A DNA stretch of 64,000 nt from Chryseobacterium gleum (GTDB lineage: Bacteria > Bacteroidota > Bacteroidia > Flavobacteriales_D > Crocinitomicaceae), in assembly GCA_945882095.1 (NCBI GenBank), contig CAMCWF010000006.1, forward strand, positions 1-64,000, written 5' to 3'. Positions 44,184-50,627 of this stretch are shown here, piece after piece (position 1 is the stretch's first letter; the number at the start of each line of letters is the position of its first letter). A program made the position numbers and the translations under genes. The notes below the pieces were generated by a model. It was not told the origin of the DNA. It made no database searches and saw only the letters and a program-made list of their open reading frames with translations.

Positions 44184-45110
44184 ATGAAGTATTTTACCAT
44201 TTTGCTAAGTGTTTTGGTGCTTTTTTCTTGTACGAAAGAAGTGAAAATTGACATTCCAGGATATGAGAAGCAGCTTGTAGTTGATGGAAGCATTCGCACC
44301 GGAGAACCGCCCGTGGTATTACTTTCTACATCCCAAAACATCTATTCACCGACAGATTTATCCGCTTATCTTTCAAGTTTTGTTTCCAATGCGACCGTAA
44401 CGGTTTCCGATGGCACAACAACGGTGCAATTGATCCAAATATGCACAGACAACCTTCCTCCGGGCACAGAAGCCTATGCGGAAGCTATTTTTGGAATGCC
44501 CATTGCTCAATTGCAGCAATTGCACCTGTGTGCGTTTACTTCCTTTGATCCAAATATTTTTGGACAAGTCGGTAAAACCTATTCGCTTACTGTGGTTTAT
44601 GAAGGAAAAACCTATACCTCCACGACCACCATCGAAAATCCTACATCGCTTGCATACCTGAATTGGAAACCTGAACCGAACAATGCGAATATTGGGTATT
44701 TGTATGGGTTTATCAATGACAATCCAAATTACGACGATGCGTATATGTGGGAAGCGAAATATTTGAATGATGGGTCTTTTACAAAACCCTTCGGACCTTA
44801 TTTCAATGACCTTTTTTTTAACGGATTGAGTTTCGAATTTACGGCTTACAATCCGATGTCTTTTATGGATTCGGCCATGGCAAGTTCACCAGAGGCTGGG
44901 TACTACCACCTTGGAGATACCATTGTGTACCGGTTGTCGAAAATGGGAAAAAAAGAATTTCAGTTTTTTGATAAGAAAATCAACCAAGTGTTTTCTGCAG
45001 GAAGTCCTTTCGCTACCCCTATCAATGTGCCAACAAACATCACGGGAGGTGCATTAGGCGTATGGGTTGGGTATTCTCCATGGTATGACACCGTGATTTG
45101 TACGCCCTAA
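44184..45110 (+). CDS. DUF4249 lipoprotein, partner of the TonB receptor
   Basis: 308-residue surface-type lipoprotein: MKYFTILLSVLVLFSCTKEVKIDIPGYEKQLVVDGSI, lipobox Cys ~17 followed by the conserved DUF4249 opening (VVDGSI, VLLSTSQNIYSP). The rest is a beta-rich domain ending in PTNITGGALGVWVGYSPWYDTV. It begins 1 bp after the receptor stop (ATG at 44184; the track's TTG at 44172 is inside the receptor gene). Likely works with the receptor in binding or uptake of an unknown substrate. Confidence 0.88.
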   Translation: MKYFTILLSVLVLFSCTKEVKIDIPGYEKQLVVDGSIRTGEPPVVLLSTSQNIYSPTDLSAYLSSFVSNATVTVSDGTTTVQLIQICTDNLPPGTEAYAEAIFGMPIAQLQQLHLCAFTSFDPNIFGQVGKTYSLTVVYEGKTYTSTTTIENPTSLAYLNWKPEPNNANIGYLYGFINDNPNYDDAYMWEAKYLNDGSFTKPFGPYFNDLFFNGLSFEFTAYNPMSFMDSAMASSPEAGYYHLGDTIVYRLSKMGKKEFQFFDKKINQVFSAGSPFATPINVPTNITGGALGVWVGYSPWYDTVICTP

Positions 45111-45866
45111 TTATTCAATCGGTCTTTGTGGAAGATCTCGCGCCCGCGTAGTGTGAAAAAAGTACTTGAAATCAACACTTAGGTAACCTCCATCGACATC
45201 GCCGTACTGGGTAACCTTATATCCTTGGTTTTTGTAGGTTGCGACATACACGAAAAGCGGTTTGAGGGGCAATCGTACCGAGGTTCCAACATAATAGACC
45301 CCTGCTTTCTTCGAGCGGTATTCAAATCCAAAGTTACCGTTAAGGTCGAGGCTAAATTTTTTCTGTACCACTCCGGTATTGTAGAAAAACTGAGAGCCGT
45401 TTAGGTTGTTCGTAGTAGCAATGCTTGTGGGTTTAAATCCCGCAGCAATACCGAGTGAAGCATTTGCGTACCATTTTTTTGTCATTTTTATATAAATCAA
45501 CGCATTAATGGGGATGTCATATTGTATAAAACCCATTTGGTTGTTTATAAAAACGTTTGAATCTGCAATGGAACCGGAGATGTCGAAAAAGCGTTGCGTA
45601 TAGTTGATTCCTGTTTCCAAGGAGATGAATTCTGTAAGGCCAGCACGGACGGTGGCTCCAAAGGAATACCCCATATTTTGATGAAGGGTTGCAGATAAGC
45701 CATCCTTTTCCAGGGTGGTATTTGGATTGGCAATAAAAGAGGATGGAAATAGGGTTTTGACTTGAATGCCAAAGTAGGAGGGGAATTTATTGTCTCCTAA
45801 TTGCGCATAGGTTTGAGCGAAAAACAAAAAAGCCCAAAAAGTAAATACGATTTTTCTTTTACTCAT
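45111..45866 (-). CDS. Outer-membrane beta-barrel protein (OmpA-like fold, PorT-like)
   Basis: 251 residues from ATG 45866: MSKRKIVFTFWAFLFFAQTYAQ signal peptide, then alternating beta strands (GYSFGATVRAGLTEFISLETGINYTQRFF, NALIYIKMTKKWYANASLGIAAGF) ending in VDFKYFF. Typical of eight-stranded outer-membrane beta-barrel domains common in Bacteroidota; specific function unknown. The track start (45977) lies within the nitroreductase gene; the chosen ATG overlaps its stop by 8 bp, so the two are co-transcribed. Its stop is adjacent to the convergent DUF4249 gene stop. Confidence 0.78.
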   Translation of the reverse strand: MSKRKIVFTFWAFLFFAQTYAQLGDNKFPSYFGIQVKTLFPSSFIANPNTTLEKDGLSATLHQNMGYSFGATVRAGLTEFISLETGINYTQRFFDISGSIADSNVFINNQMGFIQYDIPINALIYIKMTKKWYANASLGIAAGFKPTSIATTNNLNGSQFFYNTGVVQKKFSLDLNGNFGFEYRSKKAGVYYVGTSVRLPLKPLFVYVATYKNQGYKVTQYGDVDGGYLSVDFKYFFHTTRARDLPQRPIE

Positions 45867-46446
45867 TAATCCATTTTGTGTGGTATTCCAAAGGAATTCG
45901 ATGGGAATTTGGCCATTCAATGGCAGGATAACCGATGTAAAATAAACCCAGACACTTGTCTTTGGGGTTAAGGTCAAGAAATTGATTCATGTGTTCAGAA
46001 TAAATCAGTTTGGGCGTTGCCCAAAAGCCACCAAGGCCATAGGCGGTACAGGTTAGGTGCATGTTTTGAACGGCACAGGCAACGGCTTCAACTTCTTCGA
46101 TTTCAGGAATTTTTTCTGCTTCATTTCTGTGCATAACAATGGCGATTACGGCACTTGAAATCATCGGTCGACGGATAAGTTTTGCCAGTTTAGCTGTGTC
46201 TTGTTTGTCTTCTGGTGTCAATGCTAAATAGGTTTTTCCAAGGAATTGACTAAGTGTATCCCTTCCCTTGTCCATAAAAACCTGAAACCGCCATGGTTGT
46301 GTGTTGCCATGGGTTGGTGCCCATTGGGCATTTTGCAAGATCAGTTCGATTTGTTCAGCGTGCACTTTTCGATCCGAAAATTGCTCTGGATAGATGGTTC
46401 TTCGGTTTCTGATGAGGTCATTAATTTCCGATAGGTTGTAGCGCAT
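45859..46446 (-). CDS. Nitroreductase-family FMN oxidoreductase
   Basis: 195-residue FMN-dependent nitroreductase. Features: RNRRTIYPEQFSDRKV at the N-terminus (Arg-rich FMN phosphate site), QNAQWAPTHGNTQPWRFQVF (~35-55), AVACAVQNMHLTCTAYGLGGFW (~125) and LGLFYIGYP near the end. Such dimeric flavoproteins reduce nitro compounds or quinones with NAD(P)H; the natural substrate is unknown. It is the last core gene before the tRNA-Arg cassette region, transcribed away from it. Confidence 0.9.
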   Translation of the reverse strand: MRYNLSEINDLIRNRRTIYPEQFSDRKVHAEQIELILQNAQWAPTHGNTQPWRFQVFMDKGRDTLSQFLGKTYLALTPEDKQDTAKLAKLIRRPMISSAVIAIVMHRNEAEKIPEIEEVEAVACAVQNMHLTCTAYGLGGFWATPKLIYSEHMNQFLDLNPKDKCLGLFYIGYPAIEWPNSHRIPLEYHTKWINE

Positions 46447-46512
46447 GTAACTTTAATTTGATTTTAGCGAATACGAAAAGGCAAGGTAAAAATAAGTAAA
46501 TCATTTTTGAAC

Positions 46513-46542
46513 TTGTAAAAAGGGCAATATGTTTTATCTTTG
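46513..46542 (+). promoter_or_regulatory. Bacteroidota-type promoter of tRNA-Arg
   Basis: TTG at 46513-46515, 19-bp spacer, TATCTTTG at 46535-46542, 11 bp before the tRNA. Same spacer length as the tRNA-Glu promoter. Confidence 0.82.
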
Positions 46543-46553
46543 CAAAACAAAAC

Positions 46554-46627
46554 GGCCTTGTGGCGCAACTGAATAGCGCACCTGATTACGGCTCAGGAGG
46601 TTTCAGGTTTGAATCCTGACAAGGTCA
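46554..46627 (+). tRNA. tRNA-Arg (anticodon ACG), integration target
   Basis: Cloverleaf: acceptor GGCCTTG with CAAGGTC, D stem GCGC/GCGC, anticodon stem CCTGA/TCAGG with loop TTACGGC (ACG at 34-36, read as ICG), T arm TCAGG TTTGAAT CCTGA, discriminator A; no encoded CCA. Its 3' 19 bases (46612-46630, including three past the gene) recur three times downstream, marking it as the attachment site of mobile units. Confidence 0.97.
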
Positions 46628-46630
46628 CAA
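46612..46630 (+). repeat. att core copy 1 (inside tRNA-Arg 3' end)
   Basis: Sequence aatcctgacaaggtcacaa, the 3' half of the T arm, acceptor strand and three following bases. Identical copies occur at 46779, 48755 and 52562, all in the same orientation. Confidence 0.9.
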
Positions 46631-46634
46631 AAAG

Positions 46635-46663
46635 AAACCCTGATGTTTACATCAGGGTTTTTT
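46635..46663 (+). terminator. Terminator 1, after tRNA-Arg
   Basis: Perfect 11-bp stem AAACCCTGATG / CATCAGGGTTT with TTTA loop and T tract, 8 bp after the tRNA. Confidence 0.92.
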
Positions 46664-46734
46664 GTTTTGTATTGTGTCACCAATTTATTGGTGTAAACAA
46701 ATAAAAACAAAAAATATAGACTTGCGCAGCAAGG

Positions 46735-46797
46735 CTAGGGTTTCTATGCTTGGATTGAACAAATACGAGAGGATCTGAAATCCTGACAAGGTCACAA
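46735..46797 (+). repeat. 63-bp direct repeat, copy A (right end with att core 2)
   Basis: 63 bp identical to 48711-48773. The last 19 bp are the tRNA-derived core; the preceding 44 bp (starting ctagggtttctatgcttgg) have no counterpart in the tRNA. A related, imperfect version lies at 52548-52580, giving the consensus ACGAGNGGATCNNN directly before the core. Confidence 0.93.
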
Positions 46798-46805
46798 AAC
46801 AAGTT

Positions 46806-46842
46806 AAAAGTCCCATTCCATATAGGTTTGGGGCTTTTTTTT
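46806..46842 (+). terminator. Terminator 2, after att core 2
   Basis: AAAAGTCCCATTCC can pair with GGTTTGGGGCTTTT (two internal mismatches and a G-U) around an ATATA loop, followed by eight T. It occupies the same position relative to the core as terminators 1, 3 and 4 but differs in sequence. Confidence 0.75.
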
Positions 46843-46945
46843 ATGGTTAAACCCCAAGCGGAGAACATGAAGGAATTTTAGGCGTTCCCCCTTTATTTTA
46901 CTGAACTTAGAGAAAAATCGAAAAGTTAGAACTATAACGTATTGA

Positions 46946-47086
46946 TTAAGTGTTTTTCACTTAAATTATATTTTTTTAAGTGATTTTCACCTGAATTACA
47001 TAAATTTCACCTACCTTGCGCTTAATTAAATTTCACTGATTAGTATGAATATTAAGCGTTTTTCCTTGCAATTAAGTGTTTTTCAC
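46946..47086 (+). promoter_or_regulatory. Operator-like repeat array spanning the Fic start codon
   Basis: Four copies of TTAAGTGNTTTTCAC-like sequence: 46946 (palindromic, TTAAGTG-TTTTT-CACTTAA), 46976 (TTAAGTGATTTTCAC), 47052 (TTAAGCGTTTTTC) and 47072 (TTAAGTGTTTTTCAC), plus TTTCAC half-sites near 47005 and 47031. Spacings of 30 and 20 bp keep copies roughly on one helical face. Two copies lie inside the Fic coding start. A repressor binding here, possibly Fic-linked, is inferred. Confidence 0.55.
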
Positions 47087-48580
47087 GGCAGAGCTGTACC
47101 AGAAGATGGTGTTATTGTCGGATATGGCGCAATTATAGAAGCATATAAATTAGCGGTGTCGATACCTGAGAAATTAACTTTTATAAGTACAAAGAAAAGA
47201 CAATTTGAAAATAAAGAATGGAAAGTATTTCCTTCAAGATACCTTCCAGAGGAAAACCTCTACAAGCAAATCACTTTCGCACTAAAGTATGAGGGAGTTG
47301 ATCTACTCCTATTTAAAAAATTATTCGAGGTGCTCAAAAAAACAGAGCTAGAAGAAATGATTCAACAGGAAATACAAGGACAGTTTAGTCGCAGAATTTG
47401 GTTCTTGTATGAGTGGCTAATGGAAACTAAATTGAACTTACCTGATCTAAAAACAGGGAATCTCGTTCCTGTTATTGATGAAAAATTACAATATGCAATT
47501 GATGGAGTACGATCACCACGACATAAAGTGATTAATAATCTCCCTGGAAATCAAGACTTTTGTCCGCTTATTCGTAAAACAGAAAAGCTTGAGGAATATA
47601 TTGAATCAAATATTCGACAAGAAAAAAGTAAGTACTTAAATAGGGTTCACAAGGATATTCTACAAAGAGCTTCCTCATTTCTACTCCTAAAAGATTCAAA
47701 AGCATCATTTTCAATTGAAGGGGAAAATCCAAGAAACAATCGTGCTGCCCGTTGGGGAATAGCAATTGGTCAGGCAGGAAAAAATGAACTTTCAATAGCA
47801 GAATTGAATCGCTTGCAACAATTGGTCATTCAAAATGACCGATTTGTCAAAATGGGAATAAGGAGTCAGCAAGGATTTATTGGAGATAGGGACCGTGAAA
47901 CACAAGAGCCTATTCCGGATCATATTTCTGCGAGGCATGAAGATCTTGAAAAACTAATGGCTGGCTGGCTACTAACTCAAAAAATACTCACTGAATCGAG
48001 AATGGATTCGATATTAGTGGCCGCTAAAATTGCATTTGGTTTTGTTTTTATTCACCCTTTTGTCGATGGTAATGGGCGTTTACATCGCTATATCATTCAC
48101 CATATTTTATCGCAAACAGGATATACCGAACAGGGAATCATCTTCCCAATTTCAGCTTCTATCTTAACACATATAAAGGACTATGCAAAATCCTTAGAAT
48201 CCTATTCACATCCAATTTTGAATTTTATTGATTGGAAGCCATCCGAGAACAATAATGTTGAAATTTTAAATGATACCATAGATTATTACCGCTATTTTGA
48301 TGCCACACGACAAGCTGAATTTCTTTTCTATTGTGTAAACGACACTTTGGTTCATATAATACCCAATGAAGTTGAATACTTAAAAAAGTATGATGCTTTC
48401 AAACAATTCCTAGACCATAGATTTGAAATGCCCGATAATATGATTTCTCTCATAGTTGGGTTTTTAGAACAAGGAAATGGAACACTTTCAGTACGTTCAC
48501 GAAAGAAAGAATTTTCTGCATTAACACAAAAAGAAGTCGAAGAAATAGAAACGACATTTAAAGAAATCTTTGATTTATAA
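47045..48580 (+). CDS. Fic-family protein (AMPylation-type), class II self-inhibited
   Basis: 511 residues. The Fic core at ~330-360 carries HPFVDGNGRLHR, matching HxFx(D/E)GNGRxxR, whose His catalyses transfer of AMP or a related group to a target hydroxyl. An inhibitory motif SFSIEG ((S/T)xxxE(G/N)) lies N-terminal at about residue 223, so the protein is class II, self-restrained, and needs no separate antitoxin. The N-terminal ~120 residues (VIVGYGAIIEAYKLAV, PSRYLPEENLYKQITFALKYEGVDLL) belong to a recurrent long Fic subfamily. The C-terminal third is uncharacterised. Sole gene of unit 2; target unknown, defence or regulation possible. Confidence 0.9.
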   Translation: MNIKRFSLQLSVFHGRAVPEDGVIVGYGAIIEAYKLAVSIPEKLTFISTKKRQFENKEWKVFPSRYLPEENLYKQITFALKYEGVDLLLFKKLFEVLKKTELEEMIQQEIQGQFSRRIWFLYEWLMETKLNLPDLKTGNLVPVIDEKLQYAIDGVRSPRHKVINNLPGNQDFCPLIRKTEKLEEYIESNIRQEKSKYLNRVHKDILQRASSFLLLKDSKASFSIEGENPRNNRAARWGIAIGQAGKNELSIAELNRLQQLVIQNDRFVKMGIRSQQGFIGDRDRETQEPIPDHISARHEDLEKLMAGWLLTQKILTESRMDSILVAAKIAFGFVFIHPFVDGNGRLHRYIIHHILSQTGYTEQGIIFPISASILTHIKDYAKSLESYSHPILNFIDWKPSENNNVEILNDTIDYYRYFDATRQAEFLFYCVNDTLVHIIPNEVEYLKKYDAFKQFLDHRFEMPDNMISLIVGFLEQGNGTLSVRSRKKEFSALTQKEVEEIETTFKEIFDL

Positions 48581-48710
48581 TTTTGTGTTTTTAGCATAAA
48601 TAATTCATACACGGTATAAAATATCTTTTTTACTGTTTACTCTTTTTTCAACGGTAAATGGAATTCTGAAACCCCCACTAAATCCCCATAAAAGTTAGAT
48701 TTATCTACCC

Positions 48711-48773
48711 CTAGGGTTTCTATGCTTGGATTGAACAAATACGAGAGGATCTGAAATCCTGACAAGGTCACAA
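48711..48773 (+). repeat. 63-bp direct repeat, copy B (right end with att core 3)
   Basis: Identical over 63 bp to 46735-46797; the bases before it differ (c versus g), which defines the repeat edge. It ends in the tRNA-derived core at 48755-48773. Confidence 0.93.
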
Positions 48774-48812
48774 GCTAAAACCCATTCCCTCAAGGGAGTG
48801 GGTTTTTTGTTT
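48755..48812 (+). repeat. 58-bp direct repeat: att core 3 plus terminator 3
   Basis: Identical to 52562-52619. It comprises the 19-bp core followed by the hairpin terminator, so the junction after unit 2 and the junction after unit 3 have the same downstream sequence. Confidence 0.92.
48778..48808 (+). terminator. Terminator 3, after att core 3
   Basis: 12-bp stem AAACCCATTCCC / GGGAGTGGGTTT (one G-U) with TCAA loop and T tract; identical to terminator 4. Confidence 0.9.
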
Positions 48813-48912
48813 GTAATGTAACTCCCAACGCGGAAAACGCGAAAGCGTATTCCTACTGAATAATTAATCCCTATTTCATTGTTTTATAAAAAATATGTCA
48901 TAATAATTGTAT

Positions 48913-48935
48913 ATAATCGGAAAATATCCGATTAT
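48913..48935. promoter_or_regulatory. Palindromic operator upstream of abiEi
   Basis: ATAATCGGA-aaata-TCCGATTAT, a perfect 9-bp inverted repeat with a 5-bp spacer, 19 bp before the TTG start. AbiEi antitoxins of known systems bind inverted repeats in their own promoter; this is the obvious candidate site. Confidence 0.7.
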
Positions 48936-48954
48936 TGTATAAAATAATAACAAC

Positions 48955-49593
48955 TTGGACTTTTCAAGACTTATAAAAGATTATACCAATGCGCCGATCT
49001 CGAGGCATGTCCTTCTAGAAGTCCTCAGTGGATACAAACGCCCTAATGACAAAATTAGCGAATTGCTCCAAAATGGTGAACTTGTTTCTTTAAGAAGGGG
49101 ATTGTATGTACCAGGCCCTGCAACGGGTTTGCCAATCCCAGCATCTTTTCTTATTGCTAATCATCTTCGTGGTCCAAGCTATGTATCATTAGAATCGGCC
49201 TTGTCCTATTGGGGATTCATCCCTGAACGAACGTATGAGATAAGTTCTATTACAATTAAAACTACTAAAAAAATCAAGACACCTTTTGGAAGATTTGGAT
49301 ATCAGCATCTTCCTTCACCGTACTATTCATTTGGTATTAGAAGTGTAGAATTGTCAACAAATCAACTTGTACTTCTGGCTTCGCCTGAAAAGGCAATTTG
49401 TGATAAAATCGTACTCACGCCTATGATCAATCTCAGGAGTATCAAACAAACCCGTGCTTTTTTATTAGAGGATCTTCGTATGGATGAACAGCTATTGCGG
49501 ACATTAAATTTGGAAAAGATTTGCACTTGGCTAGAAGACGCTCCGAAAAAAAATAGTTTAAAAATGCTCATCTCAACTATCAAAGAACTATGA
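48955..49593 (+). CDS. AbiEi-family antitoxin of a type IV toxin-antitoxin system
   Basis: 212 residues. N-terminal winged-helix region (residues 1-55: LLEVLSGYKRPNDKISELLQNGELVSLRRGLYVPG) followed by the AbiEi antitoxin domain (SFLIANHLRGPSYVSLESALSYWGFIPE, then SPEKAICDKI). AbiEi represses the operon and counters AbiEii without stable complex formation. The only reasonable start is TTG at 48955. It overlaps AbiEii by 4 bp (ATGA). Such modules protect against phage by abortive infection and stabilise mobile DNA. Confidence 0.9.
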   Translation: MDFSRLIKDYTNAPISRHVLLEVLSGYKRPNDKISELLQNGELVSLRRGLYVPGPATGLPIPASFLIANHLRGPSYVSLESALSYWGFIPERTYEISSITIKTTKKIKTPFGRFGYQHLPSPYYSFGIRSVELSTNQLVLLASPEKAICDKIVLTPMINLRSIKQTRAFLLEDLRMDEQLLRTLNLEKICTWLEDAPKKNSLKMLISTIKEL

Positions 49594-50456
49594 TCAAAGA
49601 ATGGATTACCGAATACAACCCAAAGAATGAAGAAGATATTTTGGATGCACTGCGAGAAATAATGCAGGAGATCACCTTGGCAGCCTTATCGCGAACTGAT
49701 TTTTTTGAAAAAGCTGCATTCTATGGCGGGACAGCCCTTCGAATTTTCTACGGGCTCGATCGGTTTTCTGAAGACCTCGATTTTTCACTTTTGAAAGTTG
49801 ATGAAGGGTTTACGCTCGAACCTTATTTTTCAGCAATTCATACAGAATTCGAATCCTTAGGAATAAAAGTAAGTATCAACGAAAAGGAAAAGGCAAAACG
49901 TTCTTCAATTGAGTCGGCTTTTTTGAAAACAGAAACAATTTGGAAAGAATTGGTACTTGAAGATGTTTTAAAGCAAACAGGCGTTAAATCTAATAAACCA
50001 ATCAAGATAAAAATTGAAGTAGATCGGAAGCCACCATTAGGTTTTCAGACAGAAGAAAAGCTATTGATTCGTCCATTTTCCTTTTATGTACGTTGTTTTA
50101 CACTCCCTAGTTTGTTTGCAGGGAAATTACATGCGCTCCTCTATCGAAAATGGAAAAATCGACTTAAGGGTCGTGATTGGTATGACTTTGAGTGGTACAT
50201 AAAAAAAGGAATTCCGTTGGATGTTGGTCATTTCTTAAGTAGAGCCAAAGATACTAGAGACTGGGCAGCGGAATTCATCTCTAGAGAAGAGATCCTTGTA
50301 TTATTAAATCATAAAATTGAATCGTTATCCTTTACAAATATCAAAGAGGATGTTATTCGATTCATCAAAGACGAAAATGTACTATCTATTTGGAGCGCTA
50401 AGTATTTTAAGGATTTAGTTGAAAAGATGAAGTTCGAAAATACATCGGCTGATTAA
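49590..50456 (+). CDS. AbiEii-family nucleotidyltransferase toxin
   Basis: 288 residues of the AbiEii/MenT-type nucleotidyltransferase family. Motif FYGGTALRIFYGLDRFSEDLDFSL (~50-72) contains the GG(T/S) loop and the metal-binding DxD; KIKIEVDRKPP (~135) supplies the next acidic residue, and LPSLFAGKLHALLYRKWKNRLKGRDWYDFEWY is the conserved Lys/Asp-rich motif 3/4 region. Known homologues inhibit growth, some by modifying the tRNA acceptor end, which would be notable beside a tRNA-anchored element. Target here unknown. Confidence 0.9.
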   Translation: MIKEWITEYNPKNEEDILDALREIMQEITLAALSRTDFFEKAAFYGGTALRIFYGLDRFSEDLDFSLLKVDEGFTLEPYFSAIHTEFESLGIKVSINEKEKAKRSSIESAFLKTETIWKELVLEDVLKQTGVKSNKPIKIKIEVDRKPPLGFQTEEKLLIRPFSFYVRCFTLPSLFAGKLHALLYRKWKNRLKGRDWYDFEWYIKKGIPLDVGHFLSRAKDTRDWAAEFISREEILVLLNHKIESLSFTNIKEDVIRFIKDENVLSIWSAKYFKDLVEKMKFENTSAD

Positions 50457-50627
50457 TCAACCCAACTTATCACTCCCTAGTATTATCCTTACGAGGTCAC
50501 TTTGAGGATGTTGTTTTGGCAATCATAGATGATGGACATTCATTTATAAATCAAATAAAAAAAAATAAGTTGGAAGCAATAATTGACTAATTTTATCAAA
50601 AATAATTTAATTAAAAGTACACACAAA

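Larger units (their letters stand above)
46631..46797 (+). mobile_element. tRNA-Arg unit 1: 167-bp gene-less remnant
   Basis: DNA between att core 1 and att core 2. It holds a terminator (46635-46663), a short inverted repeat CACCAAT-tt-ATTGGTG (46678-46693), and the 63-bp right end shared with unit 2. No credible gene fits. It may be a deletion product of a once larger element or a minimal empty cassette. Confidence 0.6.
46798..48773 (+). mobile_element. tRNA-Arg unit 2: Fic cassette (1,976 bp)
   Basis: Bounded by att cores 2 and 3. From left: terminator 2, a left-end motif (CCCAAGCGGAGAAC at 46853) resembling that of unit 3, an AT-rich promoter region with operator-like repeats, one Fic gene, about 130 bp without a gene after it (48581-48710), and the 63-bp right end. 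Base composition is more AT-rich than the core genome. No integrase, excisionase or transposase is present. Boundaries are inferred from the repeats. Confidence 0.65.

Noticed and set aside
46677-46868. 63-residue ORF on the minus strand in the tRNA-Arg array
   Set aside because: It runs across the att repeat and terminator 2, shows no protein-like composition, and part of it recurs only because of the 63-bp direct repeat.
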